DNA from: Macrostomum hystrix
Taxonomy: Eukaryota > Platyhelminthes > Macrostomidae
Assembly: GCA_950097015.1 (NCBI GenBank)
Contig: CATNEN010000012.1
Location: forward strand, 2,783,501 to 2,847,500
Length of the DNA: 64,000 nt
Direction: 5' to 3'
Numbering within the stretch: position 1 is the first letter of the stretch; every line of letters begins with the position of its first letter. The notes beneath the pieces are model-generated. The model was not told where the DNA came from. It searched no databases and worked only from the letters and a program-made list of their open reading frames with translations. The translations under genes and the position numbers were made by a program. Of the stretch, positions 25,601-32,252 are shown in pieces.

Positions 25601-26567
25601 GGCACACCATCATCAGCATCCGCATCATCAGTTGTCGCCAGCGTCAGGAGACCTAACAGTCGGCCCCTTCACCGATGTCACCTGCGGCAGTGGCGGCGCC
25701 AACGGCTGTGCTGGAGGCATCTCGGCAGCGCCATACCAGCACCAGGCGCACATGGGCGACCTGTTGAGAGCAAAGTTTGACACTTCCATATCAGTGAGTC
25801 CGCCACCTCCGCCGCTTCCTCTGCTGCCGCCTCCGCTCCCGCCTCCTCCGCACACGCACTCGTCGCATCATGCGCTGACGTCCGTCTATCACAACGCTGG
25901 CGGTAGCGTCGGCGCAGGAGGCGGCGGCGGCGGAGGTTGCGGTGACTTGTCCTCGACGCCTGCCTATCGAGGCTATTCGATGGCAGCAGCGGCAGCAGCG
26001 GTAGCCGGAACAGACGGCTATGGCAGGTGAGAGATACGAGCGTAGATTTTCTGGCAATAAATTTAGTAATTTTTGTTTAACTAATAAAGCGCCAATCACA
26101 AACAGGGGCCAGTCCTCGATTCCGGTGTCAGTGGTGCGCAACCCCATGTGGAAACCGGGCAGCGAGTTGGACCACCACCCTGCGGGCCTCGGCTACGGAC
26201 ACCACCACCATCACGTGAGTTCGATGGGAATTTTTATCCAATTTTTAGAATTCTTGCATTCTTAGACTTGGGTAATCAGCAAAGTCGACGCTAAACTTGC
26301 CTGGCTGTCAGCCAAAAACACACAGAGTCAATCATTGTGAGATTAGCGACTCGGCTAGATCACGCAAGCGTCGCCAGAAGCTTGGGCGTTGCTTTTAGCG
26401 CCAAAATGACAAGTGGCTTAAAAAAGCACTAACCAGAGCTGAAGCTACTATAGCACTACCATTGTCTCTCTGGCTGTGTCCCTAACAATGGAAGGCACCA
26501 CACCCGAACCATTTTGCAGTTGCAGAATCCTGCGGGACACGCACCGGAGCCGCTGCTCACTACCTGA
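1201..26567 (+). CDS. AHR: Aryl hydrocarbon receptor (AHR / spineless-type bHLH-PAS transcription factor), gene span
   Basis: Class I bHLH-PAS transcription factor. Family members pair with ARNT/tango in the nucleus and bind GCGTG-type elements; protostome orthologues mainly control neuronal and appendage fates. Ten exons join in phase to 780 codons. The N-terminus has the family signature [13 protein letters not shown]. The basic helix-loop-helix is at residues about 42-92 ([11 protein letters not shown] ... LDKLSILRL). PAS-A is at about 120-250 ([34 protein letters not shown]). PAS-B is at about 285-375 ([31 protein letters not shown]), followed by [12 protein letters not shown] as in vertebrate AHR. 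Exon 9 encodes a low-complexity Gly, His/Gln and Pro-rich transactivation region. Intron 1 is 12 kb and most introns carry a minisatellite. The length to exon 10 is similar to other AHRs (about 800-880 aa). The last exon is uncertain: the stop at 26565-26567 is the phase-compatible reading. Ligand binding cannot be judged from the sequence. Confidence 0.9.
1619..1659 (+). repeat. CTG trinucleotide microsatellite
   Basis: An imperfect CTG run with a central uninterrupted tract, inside AHR intron 1. No coding context. The rest of 1266-2800 is unique intron sequence in which I see no gene. Confidence 0.85.
2810..3565 (+). repeat. Minisatellite, 22-bp unit, left arm of an inverted pair
   Basis: About 34 units of 22 bp containing TCTACCTCCGCTACTCC, with occasional 3-bp insertions (CTACTACTG). 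All three + frames stay open because 22 is not a multiple of 3 and the unit lacks stops. It is the reverse complement of the array at 4145-5330. Confidence 0.95.
3566..4144. other. Unique spacer between inverted arrays
   Basis: 579 bp of ordinary unique sequence forming the would-be loop between two inverted 22-bp arrays. I see no ORF, RNA gene or transposon terminus in it. Confidence 0.6.
4145..5330 (-). repeat. Minisatellite, 22-bp unit, right arm of an inverted pair
   Basis: About 54 units with the core GGCGGAGGTAGACAGTAGG, the reverse complement of the left-arm unit. The 5' part (4140-4440) is heterogeneous, with GACAGTCAGTTAGAGTAG variants. From 4440 the units are nearly identical, suggesting recent homogenisation. 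Confidence 0.95.
5331..6970. other. AHR intron 1, unique sequence
   Basis: Unique intronic sequence. Short frames exist on both strands (for example 5619-5810 minus) but none resembles a known protein or has convincing splice context. A GCAGCAG-rich stretch lies at 6170-6200. Confidence 0.5.
6975..7450 (+). repeat. Minisatellite, 22-bp pyrimidine-rich unit
   Basis: About 21 units with the core CCTTCATTCTCCCATCTCT. Purine/pyrimidine strand asymmetry is strong. The long plus-strand frame through it is repeat. Confidence 0.92.
7575..7603 (+). repeat. CAG trinucleotide microsatellite
   Basis: An uninterrupted run of about nine to ten GCA triplets in AHR intron 1. Confidence 0.9.
7717..8215. other. 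AHR intron 1, unique sequence
   Basis: No supported gene or repeat in this stretch; ordinary AT-rich intron. Confidence 0.45.
8217..8520 (+). repeat. Minisatellite, 18-bp purine-rich unit
   Basis: About 17 units of GAATTGGGAGAAAGGGAA. The unit length is a multiple of three, so frames on both strands stay open (6-aa repeats). The strand is almost pure purine. Confidence 0.93.
8687..8707 (+). repeat. CTG microsatellite
   Basis: A short CTG run followed by CGATTGC. The surrounding 8530-9390 is unique AHR intron 1 sequence with no supported gene. Confidence 0.8.
9395..12230 (+). repeat. Minisatellite, 24-bp unit with ~1.34-kb higher-order repeat
   Basis: About 118 units of 24 bp with the core TTTTGGGATCTGAGGAATCT. 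Units vary at the three bases after CTT (GGA, TGA, CGA, AAA, AGA, ACA) and by GGTATCTAAGG variants. The multiple-of-three length yields frames of up to 342 codons (octapeptide GSEESWIL), but other parts of the array carry TAA/TAG in the same frame, so it is not coding. A characteristic block at 10570-10790 recurs at 11917-12130. Confidence 0.96.
12250..13329. other. End of AHR intron 1, mostly unique
   Basis: Unique sequence up to the exon 2 acceptor. It contains a possible degenerate SINE at about 12945-13180, annotated separately. I found no other structure. Confidence 0.45.
12945..13180 (+). mobile_element. Possible degenerate tRNA-derived SINE
   Basis: A B-box-like GGGGTTCGATTTT lies at about 13024-13036. 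It is followed about 75 bp later by AAATGGGTACCAG, a word common in the body of tRNA-derived SINEs. No clear A box, tail or target duplication. This is pattern recognition only. Confidence 0.3.
13330..13541 (+). CDS. AHR: AHR exon 2 (basic helix-loop-helix)
   Basis: The acceptor CTCGCAG ends at 13329, and the single leading base completes the split codon of exon 1. The exon encodes a Cys/Pro/Lys-rich linker and then the bHLH: basic part [11 protein letters not shown], helix 1 [11 protein letters not shown], loop DQSVIAKLD, helix 2 [19 protein letters not shown]. Spacing agrees with AHR proteins. The donor is GTGAGT at 13542; a 19-bp minisatellite starts about 25 bp into the intron. Confidence 0.93.
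13565..13770 (+). repeat. Minisatellite, 19-bp unit
   Basis: About 11 units of TGTACTGTCGAGATGGCTG beginning about 25 bp downstream of the AHR exon 2 donor. Open frames on both strands are repeat. Confidence 0.93.
13775..16215. other. AHR intron 2, unique sequence
   Basis: About 2.4 kb of unique intron, locally GC-rich around 13900-14350. Frames at 13828-14055 and 14802-14984 have no recognisable homology. No RNA gene seen. Confidence 0.45.
16222..17325 (+). repeat. Pyrimidine-rich minisatellite with 340-bp higher-order repeat
   Basis: Built from 14-bp (GTCTCTTCTCTCCT) and shorter words. A rare variant CTTTTCTCCT recurs at 16551 and 16891, and the triple CTCCTGT block also recurs 340 bp apart, showing higher-order duplication. 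The several frames of 359-467 codons on both strands are artefacts of this array. Confidence 0.94.
17326..18460. other. AHR intron 2, unique sequence
   Basis: Unique intronic sequence with a short AG dinucleotide run near 17700-17725. No supported gene. Confidence 0.45.
18465..18715 (+). repeat. Minisatellite, 33-bp unit
   Basis: About eight units of 33 bp with the core CAGTGGACAGCCTGTTCGAT, ending about 50 bp before the AHR exon 3 acceptor. The length is a multiple of three, so an 11-aa repeat frame is open, but it stops at 18715 and is not joined to exon 3. Confidence 0.93.
18763..18959 (+). CDS. AHR: AHR exon 3 (start of PAS-A)
   Basis: The acceptor CACCCCAG ends at 18762, and the two leading bases complete a Ser codon. 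The exon encodes [15 protein letters not shown] and then the PAS-A core [31 protein letters not shown]. It ends in phase 0 at a GTGCAA donor, weaker than its neighbours. A 33-bp array lies only about 50 bp upstream of the acceptor. Confidence 0.92.
18960..19710. other. AHR intron 3, unique
   Basis: 751-bp intron without an array or any recognised element. Confidence 0.6.
19711..19846 (+). CDS. AHR: AHR exon 4 (PAS-A)
   Basis: The acceptor CTCTTGCAG is followed by [26 protein letters not shown], the most conserved block of PAS-A; vertebrate AHR has SDVIHQSVYELIHTEDR. It ends one base into a codon at the donor GTGAGT (19847). The 20-bp minisatellite begins some 20 bp downstream of the donor. 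Confidence 0.93.
19868..20725 (+). repeat. Minisatellite, 20-bp unit
   Basis: About 43 units of GATTCTATGGTAGACTGGTA in AHR intron 4. A composite variant block (TATGTAAACTGGCAGATTC, then GATAG variants) recurs at about 19922, 20221 and 20418, showing block duplication. The TGGTAGACTG core resembles GGTAGACAG cores elsewhere in the window. Confidence 0.94.
20726..21713. other. AHR intron 4 remainder
   Basis: Unique intron sequence; no supported gene or element. Confidence 0.5.
21714..21787 (+). CDS. AHR: AHR exon 5 (PAS-A, short exon)
   Basis: A 74-bp exon after the acceptor TTATTTACAG, encoding [18 protein letters not shown] and then DNTSGFI. It matches the RCLLDNSSGFL block of AHR. Phase 0 at the end, donor GTGAGT. 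Confidence 0.9.
21845..22035 (+). repeat. Minisatellite, 11-bp unit
   Basis: About 17 units of GAGATCAGAGT (with GT insertions) near the start of AHR intron 5. Confidence 0.9.
22036..22640. other. AHR intron 5, unique
   Basis: Unique sequence with no supported feature. Confidence 0.45.
22640..23110 (+). repeat. Diverged 18-bp minisatellite
   Basis: Degenerate repeats of GGGATTTCGGAAGTTTCT, most regular at 22870-22970 and decaying on both sides. This looks like an old array that is losing its periodicity. Confidence 0.75.
23227..23414 (+). CDS. AHR: AHR exon 6 (end of PAS-A and PAS linker)
   Basis: The acceptor GTCCCGCAG is followed by [17 protein letters not shown], then [19 protein letters not shown] and [16 protein letters not shown]. 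This corresponds to the LKYLHGQNKK ... LALFAIATPL ... TKHKLDF region of vertebrate AHR. It ends two bases into a codon at the donor GTGAGT (23415). Confidence 0.92.
23415..24207. other. AHR intron 6, unique
   Basis: Unique intron without an array. Contains short GA dinucleotide runs near 23805 and 24115. Confidence 0.5.
24208..24314 (+). CDS. AHR: AHR exon 7 (PAS-B)
   Basis: The acceptor CCATTGCAG is followed by [19 protein letters not shown] and [16 protein letters not shown], the PAS-B part matching RIVLGYTEAEL ... FIHAADMLYCAESH. It ends one base into a codon at the donor GTAAGT (24315). Confidence 0.92.
24405..24546 (+). CDS. AHR: AHR exon 8 (PAS-B)
   Basis: The acceptor ATATTCCAG is followed by [34 protein letters not shown] and [12 protein letters not shown]. 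The WIWLQS and [10 protein letters not shown] motifs are the end of the PAS-B fold, where vertebrate AHR has WTWVQS and DYIIVTQRPL. Ends with two bases of a codon at the donor GTGAGA. A six-copy 42-bp array starts shortly after the donor. Confidence 0.92.
24560..24822 (+). repeat. Minisatellite, 42-bp unit
   Basis: Six units of 42 bp containing CCAGCCAAGGGGGTTAGAC, starting about 15 bp after the AHR exon 8 donor. An antisense frame reads the units as 14-aa repeats; it is not considered coding. Confidence 0.93.
24917..26026 (+). CDS. AHR: AHR exon 9 (post-PAS, low-complexity transactivation region)
   Basis: A 1110-bp exon. It begins with [20 protein letters not shown], a conserved AHR boundary. 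It then has long polyglycine blocks (about 25050-25190), [19 protein letters not shown], a His/Gln-rich stretch (about 25520-25630), a proline block (about 25800-25850) and a short polyalanine run near the end. Gln/His-rich C-termini are typical of AHR and ARNT activation domains. Donor GTGAGA at 26027. Antisense frames here are artefacts of the triplet bias. Confidence 0.88.
26106..26214 (+). CDS. AHR: AHR exon 10
   Basis: The acceptor CAAACAG is followed by [19 protein letters not shown] and then a Gly/His-rich end GYGHHHHH. Phase 0 at a GTGAGT donor (26215). Codon usage and phase agree with exon 9, so I take it as coding, although this part of the protein is not conserved. Confidence 0.75.
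26520..26567 (+). CDS. AHR: AHR putative terminal exon (one of two readings)
   Basis: After the acceptor ATTTTGCAG (ends 26519) the phase-0 frame reads [15 protein letters not shown] and stops at TGA 26565-26567. A second acceptor TTGCAG six bases on gives the same frame. A different frame of the same DNA is open to 26794 and gives a Gln/Pro-rich stretch (LLTAAADQSEQDGKA, then a proline tract and LQQHQPPILSPV) that looks more like an AHR tail. It would need one further exon of length 1 mod 3. Confidence 0.4.
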   Translation: MQNPAGHAPEPLLTT

Positions 26568-26619
26568 CAGAAATCCAGCTTTTAACTGCGGCTGCGGACC
26601 AGAGCGAACAGGACGGAAA

Positions 26620-26665
26620 GGCGCCGCCACCGCCGCCGCCGCCGTCGCAACCGCCGCCGCCACCA
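26620..26665 (+). repeat. CCG-rich triplet tract
   Basis: An interrupted CCG/CCA tract. If the alternative AHR 3' frame is real it encodes polyproline; otherwise it is a microsatellite. Confidence 0.7.
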
Positions 26666-26794
26666 TTGCAGCAGCACCAGCCGCCAATACTGTCGCCTGT
26701 CTGTGAAATGAAAGAAAGACTAGCGCTAGTGGGGGATATGGGGTTGGGAATTGTAGGTGCATTGGCTAGAGGGGGAGAAATGGGAAGTATATAA

Positions 26795-27220
26795 TAGGGA
26801 CACGTTTGAAAGCTACTCTCTCAAGCTCCGCCCCGTTCCGCTCTCTCTCTCTCTCTCCCTCTCTCTCGCCCCAAGTCCCCCTTGTAAGTGTCGCAGTGCT
26901 TGAGCTGCTAGACATACTGGCGTCTATAGGCCGCATAGAGACAGGGAGACAAACCAACACACACACAGTCTGTATCAGAGACGAAATTCCTGTTCATCCC
27001 TTGGCAGGCTGTCAATCAAAGCTGAAAATTGATTACGGCATGCGGCTAGCCAAGCTCAATCTCAACTCAGCGCTTTTTTATTTGTGAGTTGGAGAACTAT
27101 GCATAATAATGCACACGGCTTATCATGGGATGTCATATGATTAGCCTACTCGATTTTTATAGACTCAGGAAATCTGCATTTCTTGGAATACTCAAGCTGA
27201 TTGCAGGAATTTCATGACAA
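26795..27220. other. Downstream flank of AHR
   Basis: Contains a CT-rich patch at 26835-26870. No supported gene. Confidence 0.4.
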
Positions 27221-27227
27221 GAAGATC

Positions 27228-27326
27228 AACAAGAGCAGCAGCAGCAGCAGCAAGTAGCTCTAATAGCAATAGTTATTTCAGCAGCAGCAGCAGCAGCAGC
27301 AGAAGCTGTGATAGCAATAGTTATTT

Positions 27327-27357
<31 letters not shown>

Positions 27358-27715
27358 TGTGATAGCAATAGTTATTTCAGCAGCAGCAGCAGCAGCAGCA
27401 GAAGCTGTGATAGCAATAGTTATTTCAGCAGCAGCAGCAGCAGCAGCAGAAGCTCTGATAGCAATAGTTATTTCAGCAGCAGCAGCAGCAGAAGCTGTGA
27501 TAGCAACAGTTATTTCAGCAGCAGCAGCAGCAGAAGCTGTGATAGCAATAGTTATGTCAGCAGCAGCAGCAGCAGAAGCTGTGATAGCAATAGTTATGTC
27601 AGCAGCAGCAGCAGCAGAAGCTGTGATAGCAATAGTTATGTCAGCAGCAGCAGCAGCAGAAGCTGTGATAGCAATAGTTATGTCAGCAGCAGCAGCATTA
27701 GAAGCAGTTAGCAAC
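27228..27715 (+). repeat. Compound CAG / spacer minisatellite
   Basis: Runs of 4-8 CAG triplets separated by an almost constant spacer (AAGCTGTGATAGCAATAGTT then ATTTCAG or ATGTCAG), repeated about eleven times. Frames on both strands stay open (polySer or polyAla). Their mirror-image openness argues for repeat rather than protein. Confidence 0.9.
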
Positions 27716-27789
27716 AGTAGCATTGTTAGCAATAGCAGTAGCAGGTGCAGCTGCAGTAGACTGGCTACCTTGTCCATCCTTATTGAGCC

Positions 27790-27960
27790 ATTAGCCAAGT
27801 TTCTGAAGCGGGCTCACGGGCGCCGTCAAGGCGCGGGCGGTGGGCTTACTAAAAGACTTGCTGGGGTCAGCCGCGGCGGCCGCATCAGAGGCGCCGCCGC
27901 GCGCCGAGACGCAGCGGTGCCTCTCTCTCTCCCCCTCATCTCTCTGCCAGACTGAGGCAC
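27790..27960. other. GC-rich block, coding status unclear
   Basis: A markedly GC-rich 170-bp island. The + strand reads AVGLLKDLLGSAAAAASEA; the - strand reads ADPSKSFSKPTARALTAP before a stop. Either could be an exon fragment, but no family is recognised and the splice context is weak. Confidence 0.3.
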
Positions 27961-29280
27961 GGAACCGCGTCTTGAGGACAAGCATTCCACTTTTCTTAGC
28001 TGCCATCCTTCCGCCGATTCCTCAGAGAAATGCCTGCCAGGCCCCGGGTCCTCTTAGCTAGCAAGGTTGAATTAAAACGTGAAAAAACCGTTCAAATAGT
28101 GAGCGACAACAGAGACATACACAGAGAGAGAGAGAGACAGAGAGAGAGAATATTTCTGGAGAGGGAATCTAGCATTTCTAAACATCTCAGACACACTCCA
28201 GTATACCCCACCCCCCATTCCGGATTTACACAATCCAAGCGGAATTAAATAGCTGATTGCGGCATTTTAATTGCACAGCGCTCTCAAAAATCTCTCTGTC
28301 TTCTAAAACTTTTCACAATTTAAATTGTGTGATTATGTGAATTTATTTTTCTAATTAACAATCTGAGTTTAATGTGTTCCATAGTAACAACGCCTGTCAG
28401 TCAACATTTAGTCTCGTTTTCTTGGAAAATGGTTATAATTTGAAAATGTTTAAACGCAAAAACATGTCAGTTTAATCTCATTTGCTCTCGTAGCTGTTTT
28501 ATGTAATACAACTACCTCTTTTCAAAATGCTTATCAAAACAATGCAATTCCAACCAGAAAGCTTTGCCCTGGCCAATTTGTCCTGTTGCTGCTTAACAGA
28601 TGTAATTTGATGACATCAGTTGAGGAGATATTCTCTGTTCGCATACCCGCAGTCTGAATAAAAAGCCTGCGTGTATTTAGGATTATTTAATTTTCGCTGT
28701 TGATTGCCGTCGTATCTTTACTTTTATACTACTTTTGAGCGCTGGTGTATAATAAGTAGTATTACATGCGCGTTTTTAGAGAAAATTGTGCAACACAAGC
28801 TTTGAAATGCGGAAATACGGTTTGTGTAAAACTTTTTGCTAGTTTTATCTGTCATCATGAAACCCGCGATCATTTAATTTTATAGTTCTCCATTACCCAA
28901 TCATGTGACCTCATTTATAAAGCAACGAAAGGTGAATCACGAAGCGACAAAGAATCGAACTAAAAAGTCATTTATTTCTAGCTAAATTCACCTTCTCTTG
29001 CTCACAAAATGTTCAGTTTACATTTTACGCGAAACGTCACACGCTACATTTTCTATAAAATATTTCAGTACATTTCTTGCTTGTCTTTGTATAGCCATTT
29101 TGTATTTGTTTTTCCGTTTGCCTACCAGACAATATTCGTTCTCTTGTCAACAGTTAGAATTCAATTAAATAAATATCAGAATATATATCAGTTCATAATA
29201 ACACAGTGACAATTATGTCCAATTATGACAATTTGCAAAATATTTTCTTTAACTTGAATTTTCTTCATCTTCTTGGATTT
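27961..29280. other. Intergenic, AT-rich
   Basis: No gene recognised. A canonical AATAAA at 28657-28662 could serve as a polyadenylation signal for the AHR transcript if its 3' UTR runs this far. A short GA run is at 28120-28150. Confidence 0.4.
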
Positions 29281-29303
29281 ATTCTTAGCTTCCAAAGCAA
29301 GAA

Positions 29304-29635
29304 TATGGTCTGTGGACTGATGGAATAATATGGTCTGTGGACTGATGGAATAATATAGTCTGTGGACTGATGGAAGAATATGGTCTGTGGACTGATGGAA
29401 TAATATAGTCTGTGTACTGATAGAAGAATATGGTCTGTGGAATGATGGAAGAATATAGTCTGTGGACTGATGGAATAATATGGTCTGTGGACTGATGGAA
29501 TAATATAGTCTGTGGACTGATGGAAGAATATGGTCTGTGGACTGATGGAAGAATATGGTCTGTGGACTGATAGAAGAATATGGTCTGTGGAATGATGGAA
29601 GAATATAGTCTGTGGACTGATGTAATAATATGGTC
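29304..29635 (+). repeat. Minisatellite, 25-bp unit, split by a SINE
   Basis: About 13 units of 25 bp with the core TCTGTGGACTGATGGAATAA. Recognisable units resume at about 30020-30050 on the far side of a SINE-like insertion. Confidence 0.93.
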
Positions 29636-29637
29636 TA

Positions 29638-30018
29638 GAAGGGTCGGTGGCAGAGCGGTTAACGCGTTTGCCTCTCGCACCACAGTCCCTAAGTTCGATT
29701 CCACGGCGAGGCCACATTTATTTGGGGCGCAGCCGCGGAGAGAAGGCTTGGGGGCTTGTCGTGCAATTTACGCCCTTGAGGGCCAACCTCCAAGGCACAG
29801 TGAAATGTACACTGCCTGACGATGAGAAAGTCAGGGCAGATGTACACACCTGTGTGAGCGTATGCCTGCGTACAGTATCTGTGTGCGTGTGTGCTCAAGA
29901 GTCAGCGAAATGGGCAGAATTGCCTCCTCGTTGGCTGCGGGTCTAGTGTCACCAAATGGTGTGCCATTGCCTGCAGCCCTCCTGCAACTATTATTATAAT
30001 AATAATAATTATTATTAT
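29638..30018 (+). mobile_element. tRNA-derived SINE
   Basis: The head has a pol III A box (TGGCAGAGCGG at about 29648) and B box (AGTTCGATTCC at about 29692), with 33 bp between them, as in tRNA genes. The T-stem does not pair, so it is tRNA-derived and not a functional tRNA. The body is about 290 bp and ends in an A/T-rich simple tail (ATA/ATT triplets, 29990-30018). It sits inside a 25-bp minisatellite: GGTCTAGA before it and AGTCTGGAGA after it could be remnants of a target duplication or simply neighbouring units. Confidence 0.75.
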
Positions 30019-30219
30019 TATATAGTCTGGAGACTGATGGAAGAATATAGTCTGTTTATGGAAGCAATTAGTCGGCAGATATACAGAATAATGAACTCAG
30101 CGTATCTTAAACGGTACAACGAAATAAACGAGTCAAGACTGCACGAACAGAACAAACATGTCACAATCGTAGGAAAAGCGTTTATAGAATATTTGAAACT
30201 GTTTAAGTTTGTTTATTTG

Positions 30220-30292
30220 CATGTGTACTTATCAATGTACTTATCACTGTACTTATCAATGTACTTATCAACGTACTTATCAATACTTACGG
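30220..30292 (+). repeat. Short 12-bp tandem repeat
   Basis: Five to six copies of GTACTTATCAAT. Surrounding 30060-30730 is unique and unassigned. Confidence 0.85.
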
Positions 30293-30734
30293 CATTTTTT
30301 CAGCAGATGTATTACAAAAATCTGTGAAACAGTACAATAAATTATTTTAAAAAACGTTTATAAAACACAAAATTCGAAGTTGTTCAACAAAAATTAAGCA
30401 CAATTTTGTTCATTTGAAACCAAATATAAAAGTACAGCATTGGCAAACGATCCCTCATTAGCAGCAGTGGGTGCAGTACAAATGTATACCTAATGCCCGA
30501 TAAAAAACATAAACACGACATCACTAGCAAGCTTTCAATAGTAGCAAATGGCACTCAATCTGAGAAGTTTATATTAACAATAAGGTCACTAAACAGGGGA
30601 ATGACTGTCAGAACAATAAGTGAAGAGGATTAAAAACTGAGATTCTAGAAAAACTGGGACGTGAACAACGCCACTGTGAGATTGAACGCCTTGCTCTCGA
30701 CAATCTAATAGCCTTCCCTGCCCAGCCACCTCAT

Positions 30735-31160
30735 TTTATCTTCCCTGCACAGTCAAAATTACCTTCTCTGCCTTGCACAGCCACCCCATTTTCTCTCCCT
30801 TGCACAGCCACCCCATTTTCTCTCCCTTGCAAAGCCACCTCATTTTCTCTCCCTTGCACAGCCACCTCATTTTCTCTCCCTTGCACAGCCACCCCATTTT
30901 CTCTCCCTTGCACAGCCACCCCATTTTCTCTCCCTTGCAATGCCACCTCATTATCTCTCCCTTGCACAGCCACCTCATTTTCTCTCCCTTGCAAAGCCAC
31001 CTCATTTTCTCTCCCTTGCACAGCCACCCCATTTTCTCTCCCTTGCACAGCCACCTCATTTTCTCTCCCTTGCACAGCCACCTCATTTTCTCTCCATAGC
31101 AAAGCCACCCCATCTTCTCTCACTTGCACAGTCAAAATCACTTTCTCTCCCTTGCACAGC
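30735..31160 (+). repeat. Minisatellite, 27-bp unit
   Basis: About 15 units of 27 bp with the core CCATTTTCTCTCCCTTGCAC. The multiple-of-three length leaves several frames open on both strands (9-aa repeats). Confidence 0.93.
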
Positions 31161-31860
31161 CCCCTCACTTTCTCTCTTGTTAGCGTACGAGTATCTCTCT
31201 TGTAGGACTCCCGTGTTTAAAGCATTAAAATCGTATTTCATAAAAAAATCTACGCAAATGTCATGGACATGATATTTTTTATGCAGAAACTAAAAAATAT
31301 TATCAAGAGCAGGTCTAAGACTTCATAATCATGAAGCTAATTAATCTTTGGTTATTCAGGACGGAATTGTCTGCCAAAGCCAACAGGCAATTGTAAGTAA
31401 AGTAATGCCAATATTCTCAATAGAGAATGTGCTCTGCTGTTACTGTCAGTAGTAATATGAAAAAGTATTTTTCTTGAATGCAGAAAAGTCAGAAAAAACA
31501 AACAATGAACAATACGAGACTGTTAAACAAGGCAAGATATAAATACGTATATTCATTATGAAATAGGGCGACAAAAATGTATGAAATCGGGTGGAGAGGC
31601 AGCCACAACTTACAAAGCTCAATAATTTACTCAAGAAAAAAAGAATTTTAAATTCTGAAAACGATCTATTATTTTATCTGCTTAATTCGCGCTCTTAGCT
31701 ATTCACAGTAGTGCAGATCGGTGCAATTTCAAGTATAAAATGTTAAGAAAATAGGCTTGTAGGATCCCCACAGTGGGCCCGAGAACAGGAAGTGACAATA
31801 CATTTAATTATCACAATTAGCAACTGCAAATACCGTAATTATAATATACAAGCGAATCTT

Positions 31861-31866
31861 TTTATT
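31861..31866 (-). terminator. Polyadenylation signal candidate of the Rab gene
   Basis: TTTATT on the + strand is AATAAA on the - strand, about 117 nt beyond the Rab stop codon, a normal distance. The cleavage site cannot be located by eye. Unique sequence at 31200-31860 holds nothing else recognised. Confidence 0.4.
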
Positions 31867-31982
31867 GCAAAAAAGTTTCATAGAAAGCTGAATAACTTAG
31901 ACAAGCCAGTTAATGTCATAACAAGAGGACAGGAGACTTATGAAAAAAACAGCTCAAAGGCGCATTGGATGACTATAGCTGC

Positions 31983-32252
31983 TCACAGCAGGCTGCACTT
32001 AGACTTGCGCCCAGAGCTGCGGCCGCTGGCGCCACTGGCGGCCTCTCTCTTGCGCAATCGACCAAAAAAACTTCGGCCGGCGCTGCCGTTGCGAGAGGCG
32101 GCGCCAACGCCGCCGGCAGCCGCAGCCGCAGCTTCGCTTCGCCGCTCCAGTTTGGCCTTGATCTCCCTGGCCATCAGGGTGAAGGCCTCCTCAATGCCGG
32201 AGCCAGTCTTGGCGCTGCACTCGGCGAAGTGCATTCGATGTTCGCTGGCCAG
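31983..32252 (-). CDS. Rab8-like exon 4 (C-terminus)
   Basis: The acceptor CTCTTGCAG is followed by [37 protein letters not shown], a low-complexity Ala/Gly/Ser/Arg tail and CSLL plus stop at 31983. The tail is longer than in vertebrate Rab8. Confidence 0.9.
   Translation of the reverse strand: MASEHRMHFAECSAKTGSGIEEAFTLMAREIKAKLERRSEAAAAAAGGVGAASRNGSAGRSFFGRLRKREAASGASGRSSGRKSKCSLL

Noticed and set aside
27214-27955. PolySer/polyAla frames from CAG tracts
   Set aside because: Open on both strands with mirror composition; better explained as a compound microsatellite.
29638-29715. Functional tRNA gene
   Set aside because: The A and B boxes are good but the T-stem and acceptor stem do not pair, and the sequence continues into a SINE body with a simple tail.
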